NCBI GenBank assembly: GCA_017447265.1 | Contig: JAFSOA010000015.1 | Coordinates: forward strand, 186,001-250,000 | Direction of reading: 5' to 3' | DNA from: Bacteroidales bacterium | GTDB taxonomy: Bacteria; Bacteroidota; Bacteroidia; Bacteroidales; UBA932 | DNA length: 64,000 nucleotides | In this document: one piece after another, positions 7,826 to 17,136 of the stretch | Numbering within the stretch: the stretch's first letter is position 1 | How the letters are laid out: each line of letters begins with the position of its first letter | Translations under genes and position numbers: made by a program | The notes under the pieces: model-generated | Told to the model about the DNA's origin: nothing | Seen by the model: only the letters and a program-made list of their open reading frames with translations | Databases searched by the model: none

Positions 7826-9826
7826 ATGAATTTTGAGTTGACAGCACCCTATCAGCCGACCGGGGACCAGCCGGAGGCCATCAGGCAGATCGTAGCGTCG
7901 ATCCGCGAGGGGAATGCTGCGACCACACTCATGGGCGTCACCGGTTCCGGCAAGACCTTCACCATGGCCAACGTCATCGCGACGCTCAACCGCCCCACCC
8001 TCATCCTCAGCCACAACAAGACCCTCGCCGCCCAACTTTACAGCGAATTCAAAGCCTTCTTCCCCAAGAACCTCGTCGAATACTTCGTTTCCTACTACGA
8101 CTACTACCAGCCCGAAGCCTATCTCCCCACCACCGATACGTATATCGAGAAAGACCTGAGCATCAACGACGAGATCGAGAAACTCCGGCTCAGCACGTCC
8201 TCCGCCCTGCTCTCCGGCCGCCGTGACGTCGTCGTCGTGTCGTCCGTATCCTGCCTTTACGGCATCGGCAACCCGGACGACTTCCATGAGACCACCGTAC
8301 ACGTGGAATGCGGCCAGAAACTCAGCCGGCAGAAGTTCCTCTACAGCCTCGTCGACGCCCTGTATTCCCGCAACGAAAGCGAATTCAAGCGCGGCACTTT
8401 CCGCGTGAAGGGCGACAGCGTCGATATCTTCCTGGCCTACGGCGACTACGGCTGCCGCGTCGTATTTTTCGGCGACGAGATCGAAACCATCGAAACCATC
8501 GATCCCGTCAGCGGAGCCACCCTCGAGTTCCTGAACGAGATTTCGATCTACCCCGCCAATAACTTCGTCACCACGAAGGAACGCACCCGCAGCGCCATCG
8601 CCACTATCCAGGATGACATGATGGCCCAGTGCGCCTACTTCGAGGAGATCGGCAAGCATCTGGAAGCCAAACGCCTCAAGACCCGCGTGGAATATGATCT
8701 GGAGATGATCAAGGAGGTCGGCTACTGCCCCGGCATCGAAAACTACTCGCGTTACTTCGACGGACGCAGCGCCGGCATGCGGCCCTTCTGCCTGCTGGAC
8801 TACTTCCCCGACGACTTCCTGACCTTCATTGACGAGAGCCACGTGACCATTCCCCAGATCCGGGCTATGTCGGGCGGCGACCGCAGCCGCAAACAGACCC
8901 TGATCGAATATGGCTTCCGCCTCCCCGCCGCCGCAGACAACCGCCCGCTGCGCTTCGATGAATTCCAGGCCCTCGTGGGCCAGCGCCTCTACGTGAGCGC
9001 GACCCCGGGCGACTACGAACTGGAAGAGACCGGCGGCGAAGTCGTGGAGCAGGTGGTGCGTCCCACCGGCCTGCTGGACCCGCCCATCGAAGTGCGGCCC
9101 ATCGAAGGACAGATCGACGATCTGCTGGAAGAGATCCAGCTCCGAGCCGAGAAAGACGAACGCGTGCTGGTGACCACCCTGACCAAGCGCATGGCCGAAG
9201 AACTCGAGAAATACCTGACCCGCCTCGACATCCGCACCCGCTACATCCACTCCGATGTGGACACGCTGGAGCGCGTGGAGATCCTGGACGATTTCAAGGC
9301 CGGCCGCTTCGACGTACTGGTGGGCGTCAACCTGCTGCGCGAAGGCCTGGACCTGCCCTCCGTGTCGCTCGTGGCCATCCTCGACGCCGACAAGGAAGGC
9401 TTCCTGCGCTCCGACCGGAGCTTGACCCAGACCGCGGGCCGCGCCGCCCGCAACGTCAATGGACGCGTGATCATGTACGCCGACAAGATTACCGAATCGA
9501 TGCAGGCCACCATCGACGGCACCAACCGCCGTCGCGCCAAGCAGATGGCCTACAACCAGGAACACGGCATCACGCCGACCCAGGTGGGCGTCACCGCCCA
9601 CAATGCCGTACAGGGCCAGAAGACCTACGCCGACGCTCCGGACGACAGGGCCCGCTTCCTCGAGGAAGACCCCGTGATCGCCCGCATGAGCCAGGCAGAA
9701 CTGAAAACCGCCATCGACGCCGCCCGCCGGCAGATGGAAGCCGCTGCCGCACAGCTGGATTTCACCGCCGCTGCGCGCTGGCGCGATGAGATGCGGGCAT
9801 TGGAAACCCTAGCCGGAAAGAGATGA
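7826..9826 (+). CDS. uvrB: Excinuclease ABC subunit UvrB
   Basis: This 666-aa damage-loading helicase subunit of nucleotide excision repair takes over DNA from UvrA and recruits UvrC. The Walker A motif GVTGSGKT lies near residue 40. The beta-hairpin region YYDYYQPEAYLP, the DESH box FIDESHVT and helicase motif VI (QTAGRAARN) follow. The C-terminal UvrB/UvrC interaction helix is present (ARMSQAELKTAIDAARRQMEAAAAQLDF). It has full family length and a purine-rich RBS (GGAGAA). Its last codons overlap the next gene by 4 bases (ATGA). It is encoded with uvrA two genes downstream. Confidence 0.98.
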   Translation: MNFELTAPYQPTGDQPEAIRQIVASIREGNAATTLMGVTGSGKTFTMANVIATLNRPTLILSHNKTLAAQLYSEFKAFFPKNLVEYFVSYYDYYQPEAYLPTTDTYIEKDLSINDEIEKLRLSTSSALLSGRRDVVVVSSVSCLYGIGNPDDFHETTVHVECGQKLSRQKFLYSLVDALYSRNESEFKRGTFRVKGDSVDIFLAYGDYGCRVVFFGDEIETIETIDPVSGATLEFLNEISIYPANNFVTTKERTRSAIATIQDDMMAQCAYFEEIGKHLEAKRLKTRVEYDLEMIKEVGYCPGIENYSRYFDGRSAGMRPFCLLDYFPDDFLTFIDESHVTIPQIRAMSGGDRSRKQTLIEYGFRLPAAADNRPLRFDEFQALVGQRLYVSATPGDYELEETGGEVVEQVVRPTGLLDPPIEVRPIEGQIDDLLEEIQLRAEKDERVLVTTLTKRMAEELEKYLTRLDIRTRYIHSDVDTLERVEILDDFKAGRFDVLVGVNLLREGLDLPSVSLVAILDADKEGFLRSDRSLTQTAGRAARNVNGRVIMYADKITESMQATIDGTNRRRAKQMAYNQEHGITPTQVGVTAHNAVQGQKTYADAPDDRARFLEEDPVIARMSQAELKTAIDAARRQMEAAAAQLDFTAAARWRDEMRALETLAGKR

Positions 9827-11787
9827 TGTTACCCAAGAAACTGCAAGAGATCCTGAGCGACTTCTCCGAGCGCGAGAAAAAGATGGTGCTTTCGGCCTAT
9901 GAAGCCGCTGCCGAAGCCCTGCAGGGCAAGATGCGCAGCAACAGCAGCCCGTTCATCGAGCACCCGCTCGGCGTGGCCCACATCGTGTGCAAGGAAATCG
10001 GCCTGCGCGCCGACGCCGTCACCGCCACCCTCCTTCACGAAGCCAACCGCTTCCAGGCCCACCACGTGTCCGAACTCAACAAGACCCCGCTGCTGGAATC
10101 GTTCCGCGCCGAGTATCCACACGACATCATTGAGATCGTGGAGGGCCTCAACAACATCTCCAACGTGCAACTGCAGGAAACGAACCTCGACGAGGAACGC
10201 TACCGCAAACTCATCATCTCCTACTCCACCGACCCGCGCGTGATTCTCATCAAGCTCGCCGACCGGCTCGAAGTGATGCGCACCATCAGCATCCTGCCGC
10301 CCGCCAAGCGGACGAAGAAACTCATGGAGACGATGATGCTCTACATCCCCCTCGCCCACCAGCTGGGCCTGTACCGCATCAAGAGCGAACTGGAAGACAT
10401 CTTCCTCAAATATACCGAGCCCGAGCGCTACAAGGAGATTGTCCGCCGGATCAAGGAAACCGAGCCCCAGCGGGAAGCCCTCTTGGAGCGATTCATCAAT
10501 CCACTGCGGGAGAAACTCGACAAGGAAGGCATCCGCTACATTCTCAAGGCCCGTACCAAGAGTCCGTATTCCATCTGGAAGAAGATGCAGACCCAGCAGA
10601 TCACCTTCGACAAGGTATATGATCTCTTCGCCATGCGCTTTATCATCGATTGCGAACCGGACCACGCCAAGGAGGAAGCCCTCTGCTGGAAGGTATACTC
10701 CCTGGTGACCGAAGAATATACCCCGGACACCCGCCGCCTGCGCGACTGGATTTCCAAGCCGCGCGACAACGGCTACGAGTCGCTCCACACCACCGTGCAG
10801 ACCAAGGAAGGCCTGCCCGTGGAAGTGCAGATCCGTACCAGACGCATGGACGAGATCGCCGAAAAGGGCCAGGCCGCCCACTGGTCGTACAAAGGCATCA
10901 AGGGCGGAGGCGGCGACCGCCTCACCGACTGGCTCAACCAGGTCCGCGAACTGATGCAGAGCGACGACGAGGAGAAATACGAACACGCCGCCCTGTCCCT
11001 CGACGAACTGCTGGTCTATACGCCCACCGGCGATTTGCGACAGCTCCACGCCGGCAGCTGCGTGCTCGACTTCGCATTCGAGATCCACAGCAACCTGGGC
11101 CTGCGCTGCACCGGCGCCCGCATCAACGGCAAGATGTGCTCGATCCGGGAAAAGCTCCACACCGGCGACGTGGTGGAGATCATCAGCAGCAAGAACCAGA
11201 AACCGACCGCCGACTGGCTGAACTTCGTGGTCTCCTCGAAGGCCCGCAGCAAGATCAAGCAAAAGCTCAAGGAAGAAGAGAACGCCCGTGCGGCCATCGG
11301 CAAGGAACTGCTGGCGCGCCGGCTCAAGAACTGGAAGCTCGTGATCTCTGATGCCGAGCTCTTCCGGCTGGCCCGGAAAAACAAGTTCAACACGCTGAAC
11401 GAGTTTTTCGGCGCCATCGGCAACGGGCAGCTCGACGTGGCCATCGTCAAGGATTTCCTGACCCGCCAGCTGGAGACCGAGACGGCTGTCGAAACCAAGA
11501 CCGAAAACGTCCAGGCCGGGAGGGCCAGTACCGCCAGCGGCGATTTCATGATCGACCGCAAGCTCAAGGGCGTTGAACTCAAACCTGCCAAATGCTGCAC
11601 GCCGGCCTATGGCGATCCGATCTTCGGATTCCTGACCATCCGCGACGGCATCAAGATACACCGGGAGAACTGCCCGAATGCGGCGCGCCTGCGCGAGAAC
11701 TATCCCTACCGCGTGATTGAAGTCAGCTGGGCCCCCAGACAGAAAGATGGAGACAAAGGAGATACACATAAGAGGCGCCAGGGTTAA
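9823..11787 (+). CDS. RelA/SpoT homologue, probable synthetase-only, ACT domain missing
   Basis: This 654-aa long-form RSH makes (p)ppGpp. The N-terminal HD domain is degenerate: His47 (IEHPLG) and Asp147 (KLADRL) remain, but the HD pair reads His72-Glu73 (LLHEANRF), the following ED pair is lost, and the usual Asn of DRLHNMRT is Val151. The synthetase domain is intact (RTKSPYSIWKKM, YDLFAMRF, NGYESLHTTV, VEVQIRT, AAHWSYK). TGS (about 390-450) and the Cys-Cys zinc-finger region (CCTPAYGD) follow. The C-terminal ACT domain expected after RVIEVSW is absent, as the frame stops about 15 residues later. The 3' end overlaps uvrA by 41 bases. Confidence 0.9.
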   Translation: MMLPKKLQEILSDFSEREKKMVLSAYEAAAEALQGKMRSNSSPFIEHPLGVAHIVCKEIGLRADAVTATLLHEANRFQAHHVSELNKTPLLESFRAEYPHDIIEIVEGLNNISNVQLQETNLDEERYRKLIISYSTDPRVILIKLADRLEVMRTISILPPAKRTKKLMETMMLYIPLAHQLGLYRIKSELEDIFLKYTEPERYKEIVRRIKETEPQREALLERFINPLREKLDKEGIRYILKARTKSPYSIWKKMQTQQITFDKVYDLFAMRFIIDCEPDHAKEEALCWKVYSLVTEEYTPDTRRLRDWISKPRDNGYESLHTTVQTKEGLPVEVQIRTRRMDEIAEKGQAAHWSYKGIKGGGGDRLTDWLNQVRELMQSDDEEKYEHAALSLDELLVYTPTGDLRQLHAGSCVLDFAFEIHSNLGLRCTGARINGKMCSIREKLHTGDVVEIISSKNQKPTADWLNFVVSSKARSKIKQKLKEEENARAAIGKELLARRLKNWKLVISDAELFRLARKNKFNTLNEFFGAIGNGQLDVAIVKDFLTRQLETETAVETKTENVQAGRASTASGDFMIDRKLKGVELKPAKCCTPAYGDPIFGFLTIRDGIKIHRENCPNAARLRENYPYRVIEVSWAPRQKDGDKGDTHKRRQG

Positions 11788-14536
11788 CAACCTGCAGAAT
11801 ATCGACCTGGACATTCCGCTCGGGAAACTGGTGGTGATCACCGGCATCTCGGGCAGCGGCAAGAGTTCGCTTGCCTTCGACACGCTGTTTGCCGAAGGCC
11901 AGCGCCGTTTTGCCGAAAGCCTGTCTTCCTTCGCCCGCCAGTTCCTGGGCCGCATGAGCAAGCCCGACGTAGACCTGATCTCCGGCATTCCGCCGGCCAT
12001 CGCCATCGAGCAGAAGGTCAACACCCGCAATCCCCGCTCCACCGTGGGAACCAATACGGAAATCTACGACCACCTGCGCCTGCTCTTCGCCCGCATCGGC
12101 AAGACGTATTCGCCGGTCTCCGGCCGGGAAGTCCGCTGCGACACTGCCCGCAACGTCGTGGATTACCTCACCGCGCTGCCGGAAGGCTCCACGGCCCTGC
12201 TGCTGGCCGACATCCGCTGGCAGGAAGGCAGCAGGACAGAAAAGATCCTGAGCCTCAAGGAAGAAGGCTATTCGCGCCTGGCCACATGCGACGGTCGCAT
12301 CGCCAAGATGGACGAAGCCCTGCAACACATGGAGGACTTTCAGGACGAATGGATGTTGCTGGTGGACCGCCTCACCGTGGCCCGCGATGAAGATACCGTG
12401 AGCCGGGCCCTCGACTCCGCACAGACCGCCTTCGCCCAGGGCGGCGGCTACCTCTGCGTCTGGAACGAACAGGCCGGCGTCCGCCGCTTTTCCAATCTCT
12501 TCGAAGCCGACGGCATGCGCTTTGAAGAGCCCAGCGAGCATCTGTTCAGCTACAACAGCCCGCTGGGCGCCTGCCCCGTATGCGGCGGCTACGGCAAGAC
12601 CATCGGCATCGACGAGGCGCTCGTGGTCCCCGACCCCACTCTGAGCGTCTATCAGGGCGCTATCGCCTGCTGGCGGGGCGAGATGATGAAGCAGCTCAAC
12701 GACGAGCTGGTGATGAACGCCTACAAGTTCGATTTTCCCATCCACAAACCTTACATCGAACTTACGTCCGAACAGAAAGAGACCCTGTGGCGCGGCAACG
12801 AATTCTTCACCGGCATCGACCCCTTCTTCAAGTGGGTCGAGAGCCAGCGCTACAAGATCCAGTACAAATACATGCTCAGCCGCTACTCGGGCAAGACCAC
12901 CTGCCATGCCTGCGGCGGCTCGCGCCTGCGCCCCGAAGCCCTCTACGTGAAGGTTGGCGGCAGGAACATCCACGAACTGATGACCATGCCCATCAGCGAG
13001 CTGGTGCGGTTCTTCGACCAGCTGGAACTGGACGCGTATGACCGCACGATCGCCGAAAGGCCCCTGCGCGAGATCCGCTCCCGTCTGGGCTATATCGAAT
13101 CGGTGGGGCTGGGCTACCTCACGCTGAGCCGTCCGTCGAACACCCTGAGCGGCGGCGAAAGCCAGCGCATCAACCTGGTCAGCTCGCTGGGCAACAACCT
13201 GGTGGGTTCCATGTATATCCTCGACGAGCCCAGCATCGGCCTGCACGAGCGCGACACGCAGCGCCTGATCGGGGTCCTGCAGCGTCTGCGCGACCTGGGC
13301 AACACCGTCATCGTGGTCGAACACGACCGTCACATCATCGACGCGGCCGACCAGCTCATCGACATCGGCCCCTACGCCGGTTCGAACGGGGGCCGGGTGG
13401 TCTTCCAGGGAACCATCGCCGAAGGCATCGCGAGCGGCGCACGCTCGCTGACGCTCGACTATCTCTCGGGCCGGCGCAGCATCCCCGTCCCTGCCCGGAA
13501 ACGCAGTTGGAAGTATGCCATTGAAGTGGCGGGCGCCCGGGAAAACAACCTCAAGAACATTGACGTGAAGTTCCCGCTGCGCTGCCTGACCGTGGTCACC
13601 GGCGTGAGCGGCAGCGGCAAGAGTTCGCTCGTGGGCGACATCCTCTACCCCGCCGTCTACCGCCAGCTCAACCAGATCGGCAGCAAACCCGGCATCTACC
13701 GGGAACTCAGGGGCGACCTCAACAAAATTGCCTCCATCGAATACATCGACCAGAACCCCATCGGCAAGAGCACCCGCTCCAATCCTGTCACCTACCTGAA
13801 GGTATACGACGACATCCGCAAGCTCTTCGCCGACCAGCCCTATGCCCGGATGAACGGCTACGGACATTCGCATTTCTCGTTCAACATCGACGGCGGCCGC
13901 TGTCCCGAATGCCTGGGCGAAGGCGTGATCCACATCCCCATGCAGTTCATGGCCGACGTGGAAATGGTGTGCGAGGCCTGCGGCGGCCGGCGTTTCCAGA
14001 GCGACATCCTGGAGGTGAAATACCAGGGCAAGAACATCAGCGACGTGCTCGACATGCGCGTGGAGGAAGCCATCGCGTTTTTCCGCGCCCAGCCCGAGCC
14101 GCTGGCGCGCCGCATCGCCGAACGGCTGCAGCCGCTGGTGGACGTGGGCCTCTCCTACCTGCAACTGGGCCAGAACAGCAGTTCGCTCAGCGGCGGCGAG
14201 AGCCAGCGTATCAAGCTGGCCTCTTTCCTGGGAAAGGATTTTGAAGCCAAGGGCTCCATTCTTTTCATCTTCGACGAGCCCACCACGGGCCTGCACTTCC
14301 ACGACATCGAGAAGTTGCTGGCCGCGTTTGCGGCGTTGGTCGACCGGGGACACTCCATCGTGGTGGTGGAGCACAACCTCGACGTGATCCGTGCCGCCGA
14401 CTGGGTGATCGACCTGGGGCCGGATGCGGGTGAAGCAGGCGGGCAAGTGGTGTTCGAAGGAACGCCCGAAGAATTGGCGCAAGCCGGCACGTTTACCGGT
14501 GCGGCCTTGCGCGAAGACATGAAAAAAGAAAGATAA
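11747..14536 (+). CDS. uvrA: Excinuclease ABC subunit UvrA
   Basis: This 930-residue-class ABC ATPase recognises DNA lesions. The start METKEIHIRGARVNN is preferred to the upstream in-frame ATG at 11717 because it matches the family's beginning. The first Walker A GISGSGKS is near residue 32 and the second, GVSGSGKS, near 620. There are two signature motifs LSGGESQR, two Walker B segments with DEPSIGL and DEPTTGL, and zinc-finger cysteines CPVCGGYG/CHACGG and CPECLGEG/CEACGG. Length is typical. It lies in the same transcription unit as uvrB and the RSH gene, whose last 41 bases it overlaps in another frame. Confidence 0.97.
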   Translation: METKEIHIRGARVNNLQNIDLDIPLGKLVVITGISGSGKSSLAFDTLFAEGQRRFAESLSSFARQFLGRMSKPDVDLISGIPPAIAIEQKVNTRNPRSTVGTNTEIYDHLRLLFARIGKTYSPVSGREVRCDTARNVVDYLTALPEGSTALLLADIRWQEGSRTEKILSLKEEGYSRLATCDGRIAKMDEALQHMEDFQDEWMLLVDRLTVARDEDTVSRALDSAQTAFAQGGGYLCVWNEQAGVRRFSNLFEADGMRFEEPSEHLFSYNSPLGACPVCGGYGKTIGIDEALVVPDPTLSVYQGAIACWRGEMMKQLNDELVMNAYKFDFPIHKPYIELTSEQKETLWRGNEFFTGIDPFFKWVESQRYKIQYKYMLSRYSGKTTCHACGGSRLRPEALYVKVGGRNIHELMTMPISELVRFFDQLELDAYDRTIAERPLREIRSRLGYIESVGLGYLTLSRPSNTLSGGESQRINLVSSLGNNLVGSMYILDEPSIGLHERDTQRLIGVLQRLRDLGNTVIVVEHDRHIIDAADQLIDIGPYAGSNGGRVVFQGTIAEGIASGARSLTLDYLSGRRSIPVPARKRSWKYAIEVAGARENNLKNIDVKFPLRCLTVVTGVSGSGKSSLVGDILYPAVYRQLNQIGSKPGIYRELRGDLNKIASIEYIDQNPIGKSTRSNPVTYLKVYDDIRKLFADQPYARMNGYGHSHFSFNIDGGRCPECLGEGVIHIPMQFMADVEMVCEACGGRRFQSDILEVKYQGKNISDVLDMRVEEAIAFFRAQPEPLARRIAERLQPLVDVGLSYLQLGQNSSSLSGGESQRIKLASFLGKDFEAKGSILFIFDEPTTGLHFHDIEKLLAAFAALVDRGHSIVVVEHNLDVIRAADWVIDLGPDAGEAGGQVVFEGTPEELAQAGTFTGAALREDMKKER

Positions 14537-14545
14537 ACATAAACT

Positions 14546-15670
14546 ATGAGAGTAACGATCCAAGAAGTAACGACGAAAAAACAACGCAGACAGTTCGTTC
14601 ATTTCCCGAACGAGATGTACAAGGGCAATTCCTACTACGTCCCAACGCTCGAAAAAGGCGATCTCGATGCGCTTGACCAACAGAAGAACCATGCGTTCGA
14701 ATTCTGCGAGGGGAAATACTGGCTCGCGCTCGATGAAGGAGGGCGCATCGTGGGCCGCATCGCCGGCATCATCAACCGCCAGTACAACGAGAAGACGGGC
14801 ACGGACTACGCCCGCTTCGGGTTCATGGATTTCGTCGACGACAACGATGTGGTGGACGCGCTCTTCGATACCGTGGAGGCATGGGCGCGCGAGAAAGGCA
14901 TGAAGAAAATGAACGGTCCGCTGGGCTTCCTCGAATTCGACACCTCGGGCGTGCTGGTGATGGGCTTCGACGAGCTGCCCACCGCCTACGGCAAATACAA
15001 TTTCCCTTATTACGAACCCCAACTGCTGCGACGCGGTTACACAAAGGACACAGACTGGGTGGAATACAGCGTGAAGATGCCTGACGACATTGAAGCGTGG
15101 TTCAGCCGTCCGGCCGCTCTGGTCGCCCAGCGTTACCATTTGCATCAGGCTACAATCGACACCAAGAAACAGATGGTCGACTATTTCCCGCAGTGCATCC
15201 CGGTACTCAACGAAACCTACCGTAATCTCCACGGTTTTTCCGAACTGACGAAGGAGCAGGTAGACGACCTTATTGACCAGTTCGTACCGACTCTCAACAC
15301 GGATTTCGTTTCGATTATCCTCAACGAGAAAGACGAAGTCGTGGCTTTCGGCATCGCCATGCCTTCCCTGTCGAAAGCCTTGCAGAAATGCCGCGGCAAA
15401 CTCTACCCCTTTGGCTGGTGCCACATCCTCCACGCCATCCGGCACAACGACACGCTCGACCTGCTGCTGATCGGCATCAAGGAGGAGTACCAGGGAAAGG
15501 GACTCAATGCGATGATTTTCGACAAAGTCGCCCCTGCCATCACCCGCTACGGCATCAAATACCTGGAAACGACGCGCGAACTGGAAGAAAACAACAGCGT
15601 CCAGAACATGTGGAACCGATTTGAAACGCGTCTTCACAAGCGGGCAAGATGTTATATCAAAGAATTATGA
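14546..15670 (+). CDS. Large GNAT-like N-acetyltransferase domain protein
   Basis: This 374-aa cytosolic protein is of the Bacteroidota GNAT-like type. It opens MRVTIQEVTTKKQRRQFVHFP and has a GNAT-like core GRIVGRIAGIINRQYNE near residue 70. Its C-terminal part ends LLLIGIKEEYQGKGLNAMIF, an acetyl-CoA-binding Q/RxxGxG/A-like loop (EYQGKGLN). The family is conserved but the acceptor substrate is not known. It starts 9 bp after uvrA and ends in an ATGA overlap with the next gene, so it is part of the same run. Its link to DNA repair is positional only. Confidence 0.75.
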   Translation: MRVTIQEVTTKKQRRQFVHFPNEMYKGNSYYVPTLEKGDLDALDQQKNHAFEFCEGKYWLALDEGGRIVGRIAGIINRQYNEKTGTDYARFGFMDFVDDNDVVDALFDTVEAWAREKGMKKMNGPLGFLEFDTSGVLVMGFDELPTAYGKYNFPYYEPQLLRRGYTKDTDWVEYSVKMPDDIEAWFSRPAALVAQRYHLHQATIDTKKQMVDYFPQCIPVLNETYRNLHGFSELTKEQVDDLIDQFVPTLNTDFVSIILNEKDEVVAFGIAMPSLSKALQKCRGKLYPFGWCHILHAIRHNDTLDLLLIGIKEEYQGKGLNAMIFDKVAPAITRYGIKYLETTRELEENNSVQNMWNRFETRLHKRARCYIKEL

Positions 15671-17094
15671 AAAGGTTGATTGTCCTGCTGGTCGTCCTGC
15701 TGGCTCAGACGCCGTCGGGAGCGCAGGAACTGCGGCATAACGCGCAATATCCCGACGATCCGGCGTTCGCGCCCGTTCCCGATTCGCTCAAGGGCCTGAT
15801 TCTCGAAGGCGAATGGACCGACTCGAAGATCTACGCCGGGACCCGCCGCGAATGGAAAGTCTACGTTCCCGTCCAGTACGACGGCACCACGCCCGCCTGT
15901 CTGCTTGTCGGCCTCGACGGCATCCTGTTCAACGCCACCACCGTGCTCGACAATCTCATCGCCGCCGGGCAGATACCCGTCACCATCGCTGTCTTCGTCC
16001 AGCCGGGCGTATCGTACGATGCGGAAGGCAACGTGCTGCGTTACAATCGCAGCAACGAGTTCGACCGTACCGACGACACCTTCGCCCGCTTTCTTGAAAC
16101 CGAGATCCTGCCTATGACCGAGGGGCTCGTCACCCCGGACGGACGCCGTATCCGCCTGTCGCACAATCCTGACGACCGGGCCATCACCGGCGCCAGCAGC
16201 AGCGGCATCTGTGCCTTCACGGCAGCTTGGGAGCGCCCCGACCTCTTCCACCGCGTCTACAGTTCCGTGGGCACCTACGTGGCCATGCGGGGCGGCAACG
16301 ACTACCCCGCGTATATCCGCAAGTGCGAGCCCAAGCCGCTGCGCATCTTCCTGCAGGACGGCCTGAAAGACGCGTGGAATCCGCTTTTCGGGGAATGGTG
16401 GGAGCAGAACCTGCTCATGGAATCGGCGCTGGATTTCGCAGGCTACGAAGTGATGGCGCACTGGGACCGCGGCGGACACAGCATCTGGCACGGCACGAAA
16501 ATGTTCCCCGACGCCATGCGCTGGCTCTGGAAAGGCTGGCCGGCGCCCGTGCAGGCCGGCGAATCGCGCAACGACATGCTGCAGTCTCTTCTTGGCAAGG
16601 GTGCTGAACGCGAAGCCTCCTGGCGGGAAATCGCGCCCCGGGATTTGCCGAAGGAGGTGCGCAGGCGTCTCGAGCATCCCGTCACTACGCTGCGCTATCC
16701 TTCCGGCAAGCTGGAAGTCGCGGCGGAGCCCCACTCGAACTGGCTGCTCAGCTCTCTGATGGGCCCGGACGGCAAGCGCTCGGCCAGCGAGCAGTTCTAC
16801 TGGCTGCACAACCCGGATAATCACACGCTGACCGGTGCCATCGCCAAGGACCTGGCGTTCGACGCCCTGGGCAATCTCTTTGTAGCCACGCCCTTCGGCG
16901 TACAGGTCTGTGACCAGAACGGCCGCGTACGCGCCATCCTCACCCTCCCTTCCCGCCGCGTTGATGCGCTCTGTTTCATTGGCTGTACACTCTACGTGCG
17001 CAGCGACGGCCGCTTCTATGTCCGCACACTGAAGCACAGCGCCTGGAACCCCGCCGACGGATGGATTACGCCTCCTTCTCAAGGGCAGGGATAA
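15667..17094 (+). CDS. Secreted esterase fused to SMP-30-like segment
   Basis: This 475-aa protein counts from MKRLIVLLVV, a clean signal peptide whose ATG overlaps the preceding stop (ATGA). Residues about 40-300 form an enterochelin-esterase/CE1-like hydrolase: WKVYVPVQYDG, LLVGLDG, the nucleophile elbow GASSSG, the acid region LQDGLKDAWN and a final HWDRGGHSIWHG histidine. The last 150 residues resemble one or two blades of an SMP-30/gluconolactonase propeller (GNLFVATPFGVQVCDQNGRVRAIL). This architecture is common in polysaccharide-using Bacteroidota for deacylating sugars or aromatic esters. The propeller part is too short for a full fold. Confidence 0.8.
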   Translation: MKRLIVLLVVLLAQTPSGAQELRHNAQYPDDPAFAPVPDSLKGLILEGEWTDSKIYAGTRREWKVYVPVQYDGTTPACLLVGLDGILFNATTVLDNLIAAGQIPVTIAVFVQPGVSYDAEGNVLRYNRSNEFDRTDDTFARFLETEILPMTEGLVTPDGRRIRLSHNPDDRAITGASSSGICAFTAAWERPDLFHRVYSSVGTYVAMRGGNDYPAYIRKCEPKPLRIFLQDGLKDAWNPLFGEWWEQNLLMESALDFAGYEVMAHWDRGGHSIWHGTKMFPDAMRWLWKGWPAPVQAGESRNDMLQSLLGKGAEREASWREIAPRDLPKEVRRRLEHPVTTLRYPSGKLEVAAEPHSNWLLSSLMGPDGKRSASEQFYWLHNPDNHTLTGAIAKDLAFDALGNLFVATPFGVQVCDQNGRVRAILTLPSRRVDALCFIGCTLYVRSDGRFYVRTLKHSAWNPADGWITPPSQGQG

Positions 17095-17107
17095 TTCGAG
17101 GAAGCAA

Positions 17108-17115
17108 TATATTTG
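17108..17115 (+). promoter_or_regulatory. -7 box (TATATTTG) for the TPR/AraC regulator
   Basis: TATATTTG ends 21 bases before the ATG at 17137 and follows the esterase stop by 13 bases. The regulator therefore has its own promoter. Confidence 0.6.
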
Positions 17116-17136
17116 TATTTTTGGGGAATCCTTCTT

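Noticed and set aside
7802-9601. A 599-codon minus-strand frame opposite uvrB
   Set aside because: Shadow of uvrB; composition and lack of a start signal argue against coding.
9829-15637. Very long minus-strand open frames opposite the RSH and uvrA genes (to 1304 codons)
   Set aside because: They mirror well-recognised plus-strand genes, are rich in His, Val and Asp as expected from reversed GC-rich codons, and show no domain.
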